Virus record (IMG/VR): IMGVR_UViG_3300036900_000129
Span: 1-57,729 of that record
Strand: one strand, 5' to 3'
Length of the DNA stretch: 57,729 bases
Origin: a virus
Shown: positions 16,825-27,300 of the stretch, in pieces
Position numbering within the stretch: the stretch's first letter is position 1
How the letters are laid out: every line of letters starts with the position of its first letter
The notes under the pieces: model-generated
Seen by the model: only the letters and a program-made list of their open reading frames with translations
Databases searched by the model: none
What the model was told of the DNA's origin: nothing
Program-made: the position numbers and the translations under genes

Positions 16825-17217
16825 ATGGCAGGAAACGCCAAGCGGTACAGGGTCACCGGCGCTTACGCGACCTTCAAGACCATGACCGTGAACGGTCCCG
16901 CTGTGCTCGGCTTCTACCGGGGCTCACCAGTCCCGGCTGACGTCGAGCAGGAATCCATCGACCATCACCTGCGCCTCGGCCTGATCGAGGAAGTGCCCGA
17001 GGACGCCGCCCCTGCGGCTGCCCCTATCCCGGGTGACAAGCCAGGCGACACCGGCCAGGGGCAGGCCACCCAGCCGGGCGGCGACGGCAAGGATGACGGC
17101 AAGGGCAGCGCCGGCAAGGACGGTGACAAGGGAAACGGCCCGGCCGCCGCCACCCCGTCTGCAACCACCCCGTCAGCGACCAAGCCGGCGGCCCCGTCTA
17201 AGGGAAGGACGACCTAA
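16825..17217 (+). CDS. Head-associated protein with disordered Gly/Lys/Asp tail
   Basis: 130 residues after a GGAAGGAGG site. The first 55 residues are folded (KRYRVTGAYATFKTMTVNG, LRLGLIEEVPED), followed by a low-complexity tail rich in Asp, Gly, Lys, Pro and Thr. Small proteins of this kind between capsid and connector genes are common in actinophages; the function is unknown. Confidence 0.55.
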   Translation: MAGNAKRYRVTGAYATFKTMTVNGPAVLGFYRGSPVPADVEQESIDHHLRLGLIEEVPEDAAPAAAPIPGDKPGDTGQGQATQPGGDGKDDGKGSAGKDGDKGNGPAAATPSATTPSATKPAAPSKGRTT

Positions 17218-17221
17218 CCCG

Positions 17222-17743
17222 GTGGCGGGCGAACCGTGGGCACCGACCTTGCCTGACGTAGCCCGGCACATCCCCCGCAGGACCCGTGACACCAAGACGC
17301 CGGGCAGCGACCAGCTGCTCGGCACGTTCACTGCCTCAACCACGCCGACATCCGACCAGGCGCAGGCGGTGATCGACGCGGTTGTCGGCACCCTGCTCGC
17401 GGATGTCGGGCCGCTGCCGTCGTCGGGTGCCCTCGTGCAGGACATCCAGACGGCGGCACGGGCGGCAGCGGAATGGCGGGCGGCAGCAGACATCGAGGTT
17501 GCCTACCCGCTGCGTGACGCCGACCTGGTGGTTTACGACCAGCTGAACGCGCGTGCCGCTGACGCGCTGGCCACCCTCAAGCGGGTGGTCGCGCAGGCCG
17601 GCGGCGGTCAGGCGGACGTGGCAACCCCGTACTGGGGTTTCCCGCCGCCGCCGCCGTGGGGCGACCTGTCTCCCGGCTCAGGCATCGAGGCGCTCCCTGC
17701 GGGCCGCGGGGAAACGTGGGAGGAGCCGGTATGGCCAGTGTGA
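17222..17743 (+). CDS. Head-tail connector (adaptor-like)
   Basis: The GTG at 17222 follows the previous stop by four bases. The 173-residue product has a helical core (SDQAQAVIDAVVGTLLADVG, QDIQTAARAAAEWRAAADIEVAY, DQLNARAADALATLKRVV), the usual pattern of gp6/gp15-type adaptor proteins that bind the portal. The C terminus has the unusual run FPPPPPWGD. Confidence 0.6.
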   Translation: MAGEPWAPTLPDVARHIPRRTRDTKTPGSDQLLGTFTASTTPTSDQAQAVIDAVVGTLLADVGPLPSSGALVQDIQTAARAAAEWRAAADIEVAYPLRDADLVVYDQLNARAADALATLKRVVAQAGGGQADVATPYWGFPPPPPWGDLSPGSGIEALPAGRGETWEEPVWPV

Positions 17744-18150
17744 CGGTGAGCATCCAGTGGAACAGCGCGGCGGTGCGGGCGCTGGGCCAGGACGCGACGG
17801 TGCGCGCTCTGATGGACCGGCTGACGGCGTTCGCGGTGCAGGACATGAAGAAGAACATCCCCGTCTCCCCGGTCGGGCCGCTTCACCGTTCCGGCACCCT
17901 GCGTTCTTCCGTCCGGTCGTTCCGGCAGGCGGACGGGTCGGTGCTGGTCGGCCCGACCGCCTCCTACGGCGGGTACGTCAACGACGGCACCCCGCCGCAC
18001 GTCATCCGCTCAACCGGCCCGTGGCCGCTGCGGAACCCCGAAACCGGGCAGGTGTTCGGTCCTGTCGTGCACCATCCCGGCACCAAGGCAGTCCACTTCA
18101 TCGAGCGCACAGCAGCGGACATCGCGGCGATGAAGGTGGTGAACCTTTGA
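17731..18150 (+). CDS. HK97 gp10-like head-tail/neck protein
   Basis: ATG at 17731 behind GGAGGAG, overlapping the previous gene by 13 bases; 139 residues. VQDMKKNIPVSPVGPLHRSGTLRSSV and VLVGPTASYGGYVNDGTPPHVI are diagnostic of the HK97 gp10 family (neck/tail-completion). It helps join tail to head. Confidence 0.75.
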   Translation: MASVTVSIQWNSAAVRALGQDATVRALMDRLTAFAVQDMKKNIPVSPVGPLHRSGTLRSSVRSFRQADGSVLVGPTASYGGYVNDGTPPHVIRSTGPWPLRNPETGQVFGPVVHHPGTKAVHFIERTAADIAAMKVVNL

Positions 18151-18569
18151 GCACGGCAGCTGAGAGAGCCATCCGCGACTGGGTGAACGCCCGCCCGATC
18201 ATCGGTGACGGCAAGCCGCTGGCCCGGGGCGCGTACCTGCTTGAGCAGGCATCCCCGGCTGACGGCGCGTACGCGGTGATCTCCCGTAACCCCGAAGGTG
18301 ACGATCCTGTAGGGCCGCCACCTGAGGACGGGCAGGTGTCGGTCGCGCGCATCCAGGCGCAGGTATTCGCCGGCGCGCAGGACGCCGCCGAGAACGCCGC
18401 TGCTGCGCTGCGCGGTGAGTTCGAGACGCTGACCGGCCGGCCGCAGTCATGCGGCGCGACGGGCGTGCAGATCCTCGTGGCCGATCACATCAACGGGCCG
18501 TTCTACGTGCCCGGCACTAGAGAGCCCTACTGCTTCCAGGTGGGGGCGGACTTCCTGCTCACCGGATGA
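18147..18569 (+). CDS. Tail terminator-like protein
   Basis: Translation appears to start at TTG 18147, which overlaps the previous TGA, behind AAGGTGGTG; 140 residues beginning MSTAAERAIRDWVNAR. By order (after gp10-like, before the tail tube) and by the pattern ARGAYLLEQ..., then QVSVARIQAQVFAGAQDAAENAAAALRGEFETL, it fits tail-terminator/minor capsid proteins that cap the tail tube. No ATG or GTG start fits this gene as well. Confidence 0.55.
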   Translation: MSTAAERAIRDWVNARPIIGDGKPLARGAYLLEQASPADGAYAVISRNPEGDDPVGPPPEDGQVSVARIQAQVFAGAQDAAENAAAALRGEFETLTGRPQSCGATGVQILVADHINGPFYVPGTREPYCFQVGADFLLTG

Positions 18570-18579
18570 GGAGACATCC

Positions 18580-18945
18580 ATGTCAACCCTGAACGTCCTT
18601 GACAACGCCGACCGTGCGGCGGGGCTCGACCTGACCATCGCGCTGTCGGCTGCCTCAGCAGGCGGCGACGCGCTGCCCGCCGGCAACGACGTGTACCTGC
18701 GGGTGAAGAACGGCAACGCGGCTGTGTGCACGGTGACGGTGATGGCAGCCGGCGCTAACTCAGGCCCGAACGGCACGTTCCTCGCGCCGCTGGCGCTGGG
18801 CTCGGTGCCGGCATCCACAGGCGACCGGGTGTTCGGGCCGTTCCCGGCCAGCACCTTCGCTGACCCCAGCGACGGGCTGGTGCACATCACCTACAGCGTC
18901 ACCACCACGGTGACGGTGGGCGTGTACCGGCTGACGAACGCATAG
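18580..18945 (+). CDS. Small beta-rich virion protein
   Basis: 121 residues with ATGAGGAG nine bases before the ATG. The sequence is beta-rich (YLRVKNGNAAVCTVTVMAAG, HITYSVTTTVTVGVYRLTN) and matches the pattern of small structural proteins that sit beside the tail-tube gene in actinophages. The exact role is unknown. Confidence 0.55.
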   Translation: MSTLNVLDNADRAAGLDLTIALSAASAGGDALPAGNDVYLRVKNGNAAVCTVTVMAAGANSGPNGTFLAPLALGSVPASTGDRVFGPFPASTFADPSDGLVHITYSVTTTVTVGVYRLTNA

Positions 18946-18955
18946 GAGGTGACAG

Positions 18956-19321
18956 GTGCCCGCACGTAAGCAGGCCGCCCCGGAACCGGAAGACGGCGAT
19001 CCCGGAAACGGACCTGAAAACAGCGCTGAAGCGACGGAAACCGGCGCTGGCAGTAACATGCCGGGCTCGGTCCCCGCGCAGCCCCCTGAGCCGCCGCGCC
19101 CCGTCCCGCCCTACTACATCGCCCGTGAGCCGCTGTTCGTCGGCGGCCAGGCGGGCACCATGCCTGTCCGTGCCTTCGTCCCCGGCGACCACGTGCCGGC
19201 TGACCTGGTGGAGCCGAACGGATGGACGGAACTGGTCGATAACCCGGATGCGCCCGCACCCCAGAAGATAAGCGCCGCGAGCGCGGCGGGCAAGGAGCAG
19301 ACGGATGACAACGCGCGGTAA
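18956..19321 (+). CDS. Small protein of tail cluster, Pro/Glu-rich N terminus
   Basis: GTG behind AGGAGG; 121 residues. The first 50 are disordered and Pro/Glu-rich, and the folded part is PYYIAREPLFVGGQAGTMPVRAFVPGDHVPADLVEPNGW. It overlaps the tail-tube start by 17 bases, so the two are translated together. Confidence 0.5.
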   Translation: MPARKQAAPEPEDGDPGNGPENSAEATETGAGSNMPGSVPAQPPEPPRPVPPYYIAREPLFVGGQAGTMPVRAFVPGDHVPADLVEPNGWTELVDNPDAPAPQKISAASAAGKEQTDDNAR

Positions 19322-19865
19322 CCCGGCAGCCCTCGCCCTGGGGCCGGGGATGCTTTTCCTCGGCCCGCTCGGCACCACCGAGCCGAGTGACCTGACCACG
19401 GACTGGACAGTGGTGTCGGCAGCCTGGGTGATGCTCGGCTACACCGACGCCGGGTCTGAGTTCAAGTACAGCACCAGCACCGACGCGGTTGAGGTCGCGG
19501 AGGAACTGGACCCGATCAGCAACGAGGCCACCAGCAGGACCGGCATGGTGTCGTTCGCGCTGGCTGAGATGACCGCCTCCAACCTGAAGCGGGCCATGAA
19601 CGGCGGCACGATCACCAGCGGCACCGGCATCGTCACGTTCGAGCCGCCTGACCTGGGTGACGTGGTGCGCTGCATGCTCGGCTTCGAGTCTGAGGACGGC
19701 ACCGAGCGGTGGGTGTGGCGGCAGTGCTTCCAGAACGGCGACACCACCATCACCCGCGCCAAGGGCGCGTCGAAGGCGACGATCTCCTGCCAGTTCGCAC
19801 TGGAGAAGCCCGCGACCGGCGCGAAGCTCTACAAGGCCATCATGGCTGCGCCGCTGCGCGCATAA
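19305..19865 (+). CDS. Major tail tube protein
   Basis: 186 residues (MTTRGNPAALALGPGMLFLGPLG...). Short beta strands, the pattern GYTDAGSEFKYSTSTDAVEVAEELDPI, and its location two genes before the tape measure and directly before the chaperone pair identify a siphovirus tail-tube subunit. Confidence 0.75.
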   Translation: MTTRGNPAALALGPGMLFLGPLGTTEPSDLTTDWTVVSAAWVMLGYTDAGSEFKYSTSTDAVEVAEELDPISNEATSRTGMVSFALAEMTASNLKRAMNGGTITSGTGIVTFEPPDLGDVVRCMLGFESEDGTERWVWRQCFQNGDTTITRAKGASKATISCQFALEKPATGAKLYKAIMAAPLRA

Positions 19866-19884
19866 GGGAAGGAAAGCCCGTCAC

Positions 19885-20430
19885 ATGAGGGAATTCACGT
19901 CATCTGCGCCCGCCGACTCCGAGGACGAGGAAGCGCAGGAAGAACCGCTCGCCTGGTCGTTCAGCTTCAAGCTGGACGACGAGACGTTCACCTGCTCTCT
20001 CCAGACCGAGGACGAGAGTGACGCGATGCTCGAATGGTCGGAGTTCGCGTCCGCCGCCCTGGACGGCGAGGACAGCGAGTCCCCGGCAGGGGCGGCGCTC
20101 CTGTCCAAGCTGCTGCGGCTCGCGATGCGCGGCGGGGAGTACCAGCGGTTCCGCCGGCACCTGCGGCTGCACCACACACACCCGAGTGTCCTGCTCGACA
20201 TCATCCGCGTCATCAACGAGGAGATGGAAGCAGAGGTAGCCAGGCGCACCGCGCACCCTACAAAGCGGCCGTCACCCTCATCCGCTGGGGACACGGCCCG
20301 GGGCGGGCGCACGTCGAGAGTTATCTCCTTGTCCAAGGGCGAAGGGGACGTGCAGGTGGTGCGGGAGGTGCGGGCACCGCAGGACCGCCGCCAGAAGCAG
20401 CCGAGGAGGAAAGCCGCTTCCGGGGGCTGA
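19885..20430 (+). CDS. Tail assembly chaperone, upstream frame
   Basis: ATG 19885 after AAGGGAAGG; 181 residues. The acidic N-terminal half (DETFTCSLQTEDESDAMLEWSEF) and helical middle (LLSKLLRLAMRGGEYQRFRRHL) with a basic tail (ISLSKGEGDVQVVREV, ending RRKAASGG) fit the lambda gpG-like chaperone that binds the tape measure protein. Ribosomes probably shift frame near its stop to make a longer gpG-T-like fusion. Confidence 0.75.
   Translation: MREFTSSAPADSEDEEAQEEPLAWSFSFKLDDETFTCSLQTEDESDAMLEWSEFASAALDGEDSESPAGAALLSKLLRLAMRGGEYQRFRRHLRLHHTHPSVLLDIIRVINEEMEAEVARRTAHPTKRPSPSSAGDTARGGRTSRVISLSKGEGDVQVVREVRAPQDRRQKQPRRKAASGG
20404..20430 (+). promoter_or_regulatory. Candidate -1 frameshift site with internal Shine-Dalgarno
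   Basis: AGGAGG (20404-20409) lies 11-13 bases before CGGGGGC (20421-20427), which is followed immediately by the zero-frame TGA. Slippage of two glycine tRNAs by one base would join the upstream frame to the downstream one. SD-stimulated -1 shifting next to a stop resembles the dnaX arrangement. The slip site is inferred, not certain. Confidence 0.45.
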
Positions 20431-20663
20431 GCCTGCGGGAGCGGTGCGACGTAGCGGAGAAGGTGTGGGGTGACCTGGCTGACCGCCAGGACATGCTGCA
20501 CCTGCTCGCCGCTATAGCCAGGGGACTGCGGATGACAGGCCTGGACGGGTACGAGGCCCCGTCTGAGCAGATAGCGGACCTGTTCACCGACGAGACCGAT
20601 GACCCGGTAGCCAAGGCTGAGGAGCGCAGGTTGCACGTGATGAAAGCGACAGGAGCCCTGTAG
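20427..20663 (+). CDS. Tail assembly chaperone, frameshift extension
   Basis: The downstream frame (LSLRERCDVAEKVWGDLADRQ, LLAAIARGLRMTGLDG, EEPSEQ-like acidic end) is open from 20034 to the TAG at 20661-20663 but has no good start after 20430, so it is expected only as a -1 frameshift fusion. Its stop overlaps the tape-measure GTG. This two-frame arrangement before the tape measure is near-universal in siphoviruses. Confidence 0.65.
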   Translation: MSLRERCDVAEKVWGDLADRQDMLHLLAAIARGLRMTGLDGYEAPSEQIADLFTDETDDPVAKAEERRLHVMKATGAL

Positions 20664-23600
20664 TGGCCGCGCTCGCTGACACGTTCCTGCGGCTGCGCGT
20701 CGATTCCACGCAGGTGCAGAAAGACGTCAGCGCCGGGGTGAAGAAAGCCGCGGAAAGCTCTGATGCCACCAGCGCCGGGCAGAAAGTCGGGAACCTGTTC
20801 GCCAGCGGCTTCAAGCAGGTCATGTCGGTTGCGCTGGCAGCCGGGCTGACAGTCGGGATCACCGCAGCGTTCGCCACCGCCATCAAGGGGGCCAGCGAGT
20901 TCGGCGCCAGCATGGAGATGGTGCACACCCAGGCGGGGGCATCGCAGGCGTCGGTTGAGTCGTTGTCGAAGTCGATCCTGGCGCTCGGCGGGAAGGTGCA
21001 GCAGACCCCGGTTGAGCTGGCCAACGCCATGTTCCACCTCAAGTCGGTGGGCCTGGACGACGCCGACGCGATGAAGGCGCTGCAAACCGCGAGCAACCTC
21101 GCGGCGGTCGGCGGGGCCAACCTGGAAGACACGACTAACGCGCTGGCCGGGGCGTGGCGGTCCGGTATCAACGGGGCACAGAGCTTCTCCCAGGCAGCCG
21201 GTACCGTCAACGCGATCATCGGTGCCGGCAACATGCGGATGCAGGACTTCGTGTCCGCGATCGGCACCGGCATCCTGCCGGCCGCCAAGTCATTCGGCCT
21301 GTCGCTGTCTCAGGTAGGCGCGGCGCTGGCCCTGATGACGGACGAGGGCATCCCCGCCGTTGACGCCGCTACCCGGCTGCGGATGTCGTTCTCGCTGCTG
21401 GCCGCGCCGTCCGGGGCGGCCGACAAGCAACTGGCGAAGATCGGGCTGTCCGGGCTTGACCTGGCCAACGCGATGCGCAGCCCGTCCGGGCTCATCGGCG
21501 CGATCTCACTGCTCAAGCAGCACCTTGACGCCTCGGGGCTGAGCGCCGCCAAGCAGTCCATCCTCCTGTCGCAGGCATTCGGCGGCGGCCGGTCCAGCTC
21601 CGCGATCCTGACGCTGCTGAACAACCTGACGGTGCTGAAGCAGAAGCAGGACCAGGTAAACAGCTCAACCGGCAAGTACGGGCCTGCGGTGGCCGCGCAG
21701 CAGAAGACAGCCGCCGCCCAGTTCGCCATGCTGCGGTCACTGGCTGAGACAGTCGGGATCGAGCTGGCTAATTACCTGGTGCCGCCGCTGTCGGTGTTCG
21801 CGGGGCTGCTGGCCCGCAACATCGTGCCCGCCTTCCATGAGGTCGGGCAGCTCATGTCCGCGACAGTCGGTTACATCAAGCCGGTTTACGCGCTGCTGCG
21901 CGGCAACGCGACGGCGCTGCTGGCGGTCGCTGCGGCTGCCACGGCGGCGTTCACCGCGTTCCGGCTGTTCTCCCTGGCGCAGGTCGCGTACGCGGCGGTC
22001 TCCGGTGGCATCGTGGCGGCGATCAACGCCGTCAAGTTCGCCATGTTCGCCCTCCAGTACGCCTTCGTCACCAACCCGGTCGGCATCCTGATCCTGGCGC
22101 TCGTGGCACTGGGTGCCGCGCTCGTGGTGCTGTGGGAACGGAGCAGCACTTTCCGCAACATCGTGGAAGGGGCCTGGCGGGCAGTTGAGGCCGCTGCCCT
22201 GTCAGCGTGGAACAACGGCATCAAGCCGGCCGTCAACGGGCTGATCACCGCCTACCACGCGATACTTGCCGCCTGGGGGACCGTCGCGTCGTTCTTCACC
22301 GGGGTTGCCGATGCCGTGATCGGGGCGTTCGACCGGATCAAGAACTTCGTGACCAGCAGCTTCGACAACTGGTGGAAGATCAACGGCGATGCCATCAAGG
22401 AACTGTGGCAAGGGCTGTGGCAAGACGTCGAGGCCATCTTCACCCCGGTATGGGACTTCATCACCATCGTGCTGCGGACCGGGTGGGCGCTCATCGTCGG
22501 CATGTTCCAGACTGACTGGCTCATCATCTCCACCATATGGAACACCGGCTGGGCGGTTATCTCAGCCGTGGCGCGCACCACGTGGAACCTGATCGTCATC
22601 GACGCGCGCACCGCCTGGGGCATGATCACCGCCATCTTCTCCACCGCCTGGGCGGTCATCCAGGCGGCCTGGTCAGCCGGGTGGACCACCCTCAAGGCGA
22701 TCTTCGATGTCTTCTGGTCCGCCGTCGAAACTGTCGTCAAGGTGGCCTGGGACGTGATCGTCGGCCTGTTCGGCATCGCGATCAACCTGCTGACCGGGCA
22801 CTGGCATGACGCCTGGCTGGACCTCCAGAACATGGTCATCCAGGTGTGGAACGCCATCAACGCGTTCCTCCGCACCGCCCTGGGGGCGGCTGAGTCCATC
22901 ATGCAGGCCGGGTGGAACGCCATCGACACCAGCGCACGCGCTGTGTGGAACGGCATCCAGTCGTTCTTCGGTGCCTGGTGGAACGGCGTCCGGGCCACGT
23001 TCTCAACCGCTGTCAGCGGCATCGGGGCGGTCCTGTCGGCAGCGTGGAACGGCATCTCGCGGGTCGCCCAGGATGCCTTCAACGGGCTCAAGTCGGCGCT
23101 GGCCACCGTCTGGGGCGGCATCAAGGCGGTGCTGGAATCACCGATCGTCGCCGTGGTCAACGCGGTTATCAACCCGTTCATCAGCGGGATCGACACGGTG
23201 CTGTCCTGGGTCGGGCTTCCAGGCATTCCGAAGATCCCGGGCCTTGCAGCAGGCGGCATGGTGCACGCGATGATCGGCGGCGGGCGGCTGCCCGGGTACG
23301 GCGGCGGTGACCGCCGGCTGATCATGGCTGAGGACGGCGAGACGGTGGTGTCCAAGAGCACCAGCCGGGCGATGGCACCCTTGTTCAGCATCTTCGGGGT
23401 GCCCGGGTACGCAGGCGGCGGCATCATCGGGGACATCATCGGGGCGATCCCCGGCGCGTCTGCGGTGGTGGACGCAGCGAAGTTCGTCAGCGGTGACGTG
23501 CTCAGCGCCCTGAACTTCATCAGTAACGCTGCAAGCTCGATCGGTGCGGCGGTCGGTTCCGGGCACTGGGCGTCCGTGGTCGGCCAGGTTGCCGAGAAGG

Positions 23601-24334
23601 TGGTCACCGCGCCTGTCTCGAAGATCGAGGGGCTGGTCAAGAGCAAGATCGTCGGGCCGATCACGTCGTTCCTCAAGAGCCTGGTCACGACCGCGCCTGG
23701 CACCACCAGGGCTGGCGTGTCCAACGCGTCGGCGCTGGCTGCGCTCCAGTCCGCAGCTGCCAAGCTGGGGTGGACAGGTGCTGAGTGGGCGGCGCTGAAC
23801 AACGTGGAGATGGCCGAGGCCGGCTATAACCTCACCGCCACCAACCCGCAGTCGGGTGCGTACGGCATGGCCCAGTTCATCCAGGGTGCAGCGGAGTACG
23901 CGCAGTACGGCGGGGACAGCACTACGCCGGCCGGGCAGGCGACCGCGATGGTCAACTACATAGCCCAGCGGTACGGCGACCCTATCGCGGCGTGGGCTCA
24001 TGAGCAGCAATTCCACTGGTACCGGAAGGGCGGGGCGATTGGCCGGCCGTGGCGCAGGTACGCCAACGGCGGCGGCATCCCTGAGCCGGTCATCGGGCTG
24101 GGTGCGCGCAGCGGCGCAGGATACGAGTTCCATCAGGGTGAGGAAGTGGCCAGCACCGCGAGCCTGGCCCGCACCAGCGACCAGTTGGAACGGCTGATCA
24201 ACGCGGTTAACCAGCTGAACGGCACGACCGCAGGGGTGGCACGCGGGGTTGGCCGCAGCGTCGGCGGCGCACTGAACCAGACGGCAGGAGACGCGTCGTT
24301 CGCGTCCCGTTACCCACGAGGGGCTAGCTGGTAA
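20663..24334 (+). CDS. Tail tape measure protein with lysozyme-like C-terminal domain
   Basis: 1223 residues, GTG start overlapping the previous TAG. It is the longest gene of the window, as tape measures usually are. The N-terminal region (EFGASMEMVHTQAGASQASVESL, later GIPAVDAATRLRMSFSLLAAP) matches the TP901-type core. Hydrophobic segments around 400-470 could insert into the membrane. Residues 590-800 contain a Trp-periodic series (W-x-x-G-W-x-x-I; TWNLIVID, AWGMITAIF, AWSAGWTTLK). Near 1030-1110, EMAEAGYNLTATNPQSGAYGMAQFI and GDPIAAWAHEQQ resemble a soluble lytic transglycosylase fold, probably for cell-wall opening. Confidence 0.93.
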   Translation: MAALADTFLRLRVDSTQVQKDVSAGVKKAAESSDATSAGQKVGNLFASGFKQVMSVALAAGLTVGITAAFATAIKGASEFGASMEMVHTQAGASQASVESLSKSILALGGKVQQTPVELANAMFHLKSVGLDDADAMKALQTASNLAAVGGANLEDTTNALAGAWRSGINGAQSFSQAAGTVNAIIGAGNMRMQDFVSAIGTGILPAAKSFGLSLSQVGAALALMTDEGIPAVDAATRLRMSFSLLAAPSGAADKQLAKIGLSGLDLANAMRSPSGLIGAISLLKQHLDASGLSAAKQSILLSQAFGGGRSSSAILTLLNNLTVLKQKQDQVNSSTGKYGPAVAAQQKTAAAQFAMLRSLAETVGIELANYLVPPLSVFAGLLARNIVPAFHEVGQLMSATVGYIKPVYALLRGNATALLAVAAAATAAFTAFRLFSLAQVAYAAVSGGIVAAINAVKFAMFALQYAFVTNPVGILILALVALGAALVVLWERSSTFRNIVEGAWRAVEAAALSAWNNGIKPAVNGLITAYHAILAAWGTVASFFTGVADAVIGAFDRIKNFVTSSFDNWWKINGDAIKELWQGLWQDVEAIFTPVWDFITIVLRTGWALIVGMFQTDWLIISTIWNTGWAVISAVARTTWNLIVIDARTAWGMITAIFSTAWAVIQAAWSAGWTTLKAIFDVFWSAVETVVKVAWDVIVGLFGIAINLLTGHWHDAWLDLQNMVIQVWNAINAFLRTALGAAESIMQAGWNAIDTSARAVWNGIQSFFGAWWNGVRATFSTAVSGIGAVLSAAWNGISRVAQDAFNGLKSALATVWGGIKAVLESPIVAVVNAVINPFISGIDTVLSWVGLPGIPKIPGLAAGGMVHAMIGGGRLPGYGGGDRRLIMAEDGETVVSKSTSRAMAPLFSIFGVPGYAGGGIIGDIIGAIPGASAVVDAAKFVSGDVLSALNFISNAASSIGAAVGSGHWASVVGQVAEKVVTAPVSKIEGLVKSKIVGPITSFLKSLVTTAPGTTRAGVSNASALAALQSAAAKLGWTGAEWAALNNVEMAEAGYNLTATNPQSGAYGMAQFIQGAAEYAQYGGDSTTPAGQATAMVNYIAQRYGDPIAAWAHEQQFHWYRKGGAIGRPWRRYANGGGIPEPVIGLGARSGAGYEFHQGEEVASTASLARTSDQLERLINAVNQLNGTTAGVARGVGRSVGGALNQTAGDASFASRYPRGASW

Positions 24335-27300
24335 TGGAAAGCCTGGTCCTGAGTGACATCGAGCTGCTGGCCGGCGGCGTGCCGTCCACCAACCCGATGT
24401 GCACGGGCGCGATCTTCCGGTTGCTGCCCGGTTTTGACCCGGGGGCACCGCAACCGGACACCGACATGGTGGCGAGCCTGCTGCTTGACGGCGAGCTGAA
24501 CACGGGGGACCGGGCCAGCAACCGCACCGTTGAGCTGCCGGTGTGGATCACCGCACCTGACCGTGACACCCTCGCTGGCGCGCAGGAGCACCTACAGCAG
24601 GTTATCGACCAGGCGATGTGGACGCTGACGTGGGCACGGGAACGTGACACCACGGGCGTGCTGCCGCCGTTGCCGCTGGTGTTCGACTGCCAGCGGGCAG
24701 GCGCAACGTCAGTGGACGCGAACCTGATACGGGAAAAGCAGTTCAGCCGGCGCCTCACCATCAAGTTCCCTGCTCTCCCGTACGGCAGGAGCGACGTTCA
24801 GCAGGCACTGCGGTTCGCCAGCCCGGTGCCGTCCGGGCCGCCTGCCCCCCCGTCGCCTGTGGTGATCGACAACTATGGCACTATCAGCAGCCCCGCGTGC
24901 TCCCAGTCGAGCCTGCACGTGGTCGGCCCGAACAGCTGCGCGTACGACCCGGACGGTGTGCTGGTCAACGACCCTGGCGGGCAGACCACCATGTTCACCT
25001 ACACCGCCGTGCTGGGCAGCCAGCTGGACCTGACGGGGATGGCCAGCGTCCAGGTGTTCCTGGGGCTCGGTTCCCGCTGGTACCAGAACCTCCGCTACCA
25101 CGGCCAGGACGTGTTCCGGGTCACCCTGACGCTGACGGACGCCAACGAGAAGACGGTCAGCCTGACCAGGAACGACCTGATCCTGCCCGTCTCGCCGCTG
25201 CCGAACAGCCCCGTGTTCAGTCCCGTGACGCTCCGCATCCCGCCTGCAAGCACCACGTTCTCCTACACCAACGTGGCCAAGTACACCCTGACGGTCACTA
25301 ACCATCACCGTTACTCCGATCATCACCTGCGCTGGGTGACGCTGTACGTGGACGCCCTGACCGCTTACCCGGACACCCAGACGGTAGCCCCGGTGACACG
25401 GGGCAACGTCATCACGATGTACAACCTGCGGGGTACAGCCAGGGCGGCAATGTCAGCGTCCTTCACGCAGCCGCCGTCCCCGGGCACGCCGACGACGGTC
25501 ACCGCAGCCGGGCTGGGAAGCTACACAAGCCCTGTTGGCGCAGCCTGGATCAAGGTGGAGGTTGTCGGCGGCGGCGCCCCGGGCGGCAGCCGCACCACAG
25601 CGGGGATGGGCGGCGGCGGCGGCGGCGCCGAGTACGCGCGTGAGGACGTTTTCCCCGTTAACAGCGCCGGGGAGGTCATCAACTACTCAGTCGGCACAGG
25701 CGGGACCGCCGGCGCGACGCCAACAGACGGGCAGCAGACCAGTTTCGGGCCGGGGTCGCAGTCAACGATGACGGTGACAGCGAACGGCGGGCGGGCAGCG
25801 CAGCAGAACAGCACAGCCGGGGGGCTCGGAGGGACCGGTTCCACTAACAGCGTGCATCATGACGGCGGCAAGGGCCGGGATGCGACAGGCTCGTTCGGCG
25901 GCGGCGGCGGCGGGTCAGGCGGTTCCAGCAGCCCCGGTAACACGCCCCTGGGGTCAGCGAGCACTTCCTATACCACGGCTGGCACCACGTCGTTTACCGC
26001 CCCGGCTGGCGTCACGCAGGTGTACGCGGAAGCATGGGCCGGGGCCGGGTCGGCGGGTACCGGGTGGAACGGCGGCGGCAACGGGCAGGGCGGCGGCGGC
26101 GGCGAGTACGCAGCCGCGTACATCCCCGTCACCCCCGGTAACAGTTACACCGTCGTCGTCGGTGCCGGCGGTGCAGCGGTAACCGGGTCGCAGCTCAACG
26201 GCAACAGCGGCGGGAACAGCTCATTCACCGGTGACGGCGGGCAGGCGGTGACCGCGCACGGCGGCGGCCGGGGCCTGGCAGCTAACAACACCAGCAGCCC
26301 GAACAACGGCGGTACCGGTTCCAGCAACACGGTCCACTACAACGGCGGGTCAGGCGGCCCGTCTAACCCGTACGGCGGCGGCGGCGGCTCGTCAGCTTCA
26401 CCGTCCGGTCCCGGTAACCCTGGTGACGGGTACAGCAACGCGGGCGCTGGCCCTACAGACGGCGGCGCTGGCGGGCGCGGGTCCGGTGCGACAAGCAACA
26501 ACGGGTCGAACGGAACCCAGCCGGGCGGCGGCGGCGGCGGCACGTACCTCCCGGCCACCTCTGGCGCCGGCGCACCCGGGAAGGTCCGGCTTACCTTCCC
26601 GGGCGGCAGCCCGGACCAGTTCGGTGCCCCGGCTGTGACCGGTGGCGGTGCGGGCGGGAACGGCGGGGCGACGGCTAACTCAGCCGGCTCAGCTGGTGCG
26701 CAGCCGGGCGGCGGCGGCGGCGGCGCGAACAGCACGGGCACCGCGGAAAGCGGCGCAGCCGGCGGGAACGGGAAGATCACCATAACCCCGTACACGCCTG
26801 CGGCCTTCAAGTCGCTGCTGGTGCACCGGCCGCCGCGCGGGGCCAGCAAGTACTTCCAGCCGCTCGTATCGGTCGGGGCTGGCGCGGACGTGCCGAACGG
26901 GAGCACCTGGTACACCTTCCCGCAGCCGGTAAGCGGCGTGAACGCGCGGCTGAGCGGCACGTTCACCTGCTACCTGATCAACAGCAGCTTCAACGGGTCA
27001 GGCAGCCGCACGGTGACGGTGACGTTCCGGCAGACGGAGTACACAGGCGGCCCTACCTACACCACGCCCACCGTCCCGGTGTCGTTCACGCCGGCGTCGA
27101 TCGTCAACGGTGTCCTCATGGCCGGGACGGTGACGCTGCCGGTGAAGAAGATCCCACCGGACAACACCCAGGCCAGCTTCGCGGTGAGCGTCACTGACAC
27201 CAACACGAGCGACAGGTGGCTCGACCTGATCCTGGTTGACAGCCTCGGGCAGCTCGTGTTCATCAACGAGCCCACCACCGGCTACCCCATCTACTACCTG

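Noticed and set aside
22252-23802. 516-residue minus-strand frame opposite the tape measure gene
   Set aside because: Low-complexity shadow of a well-supported gene; no motif.
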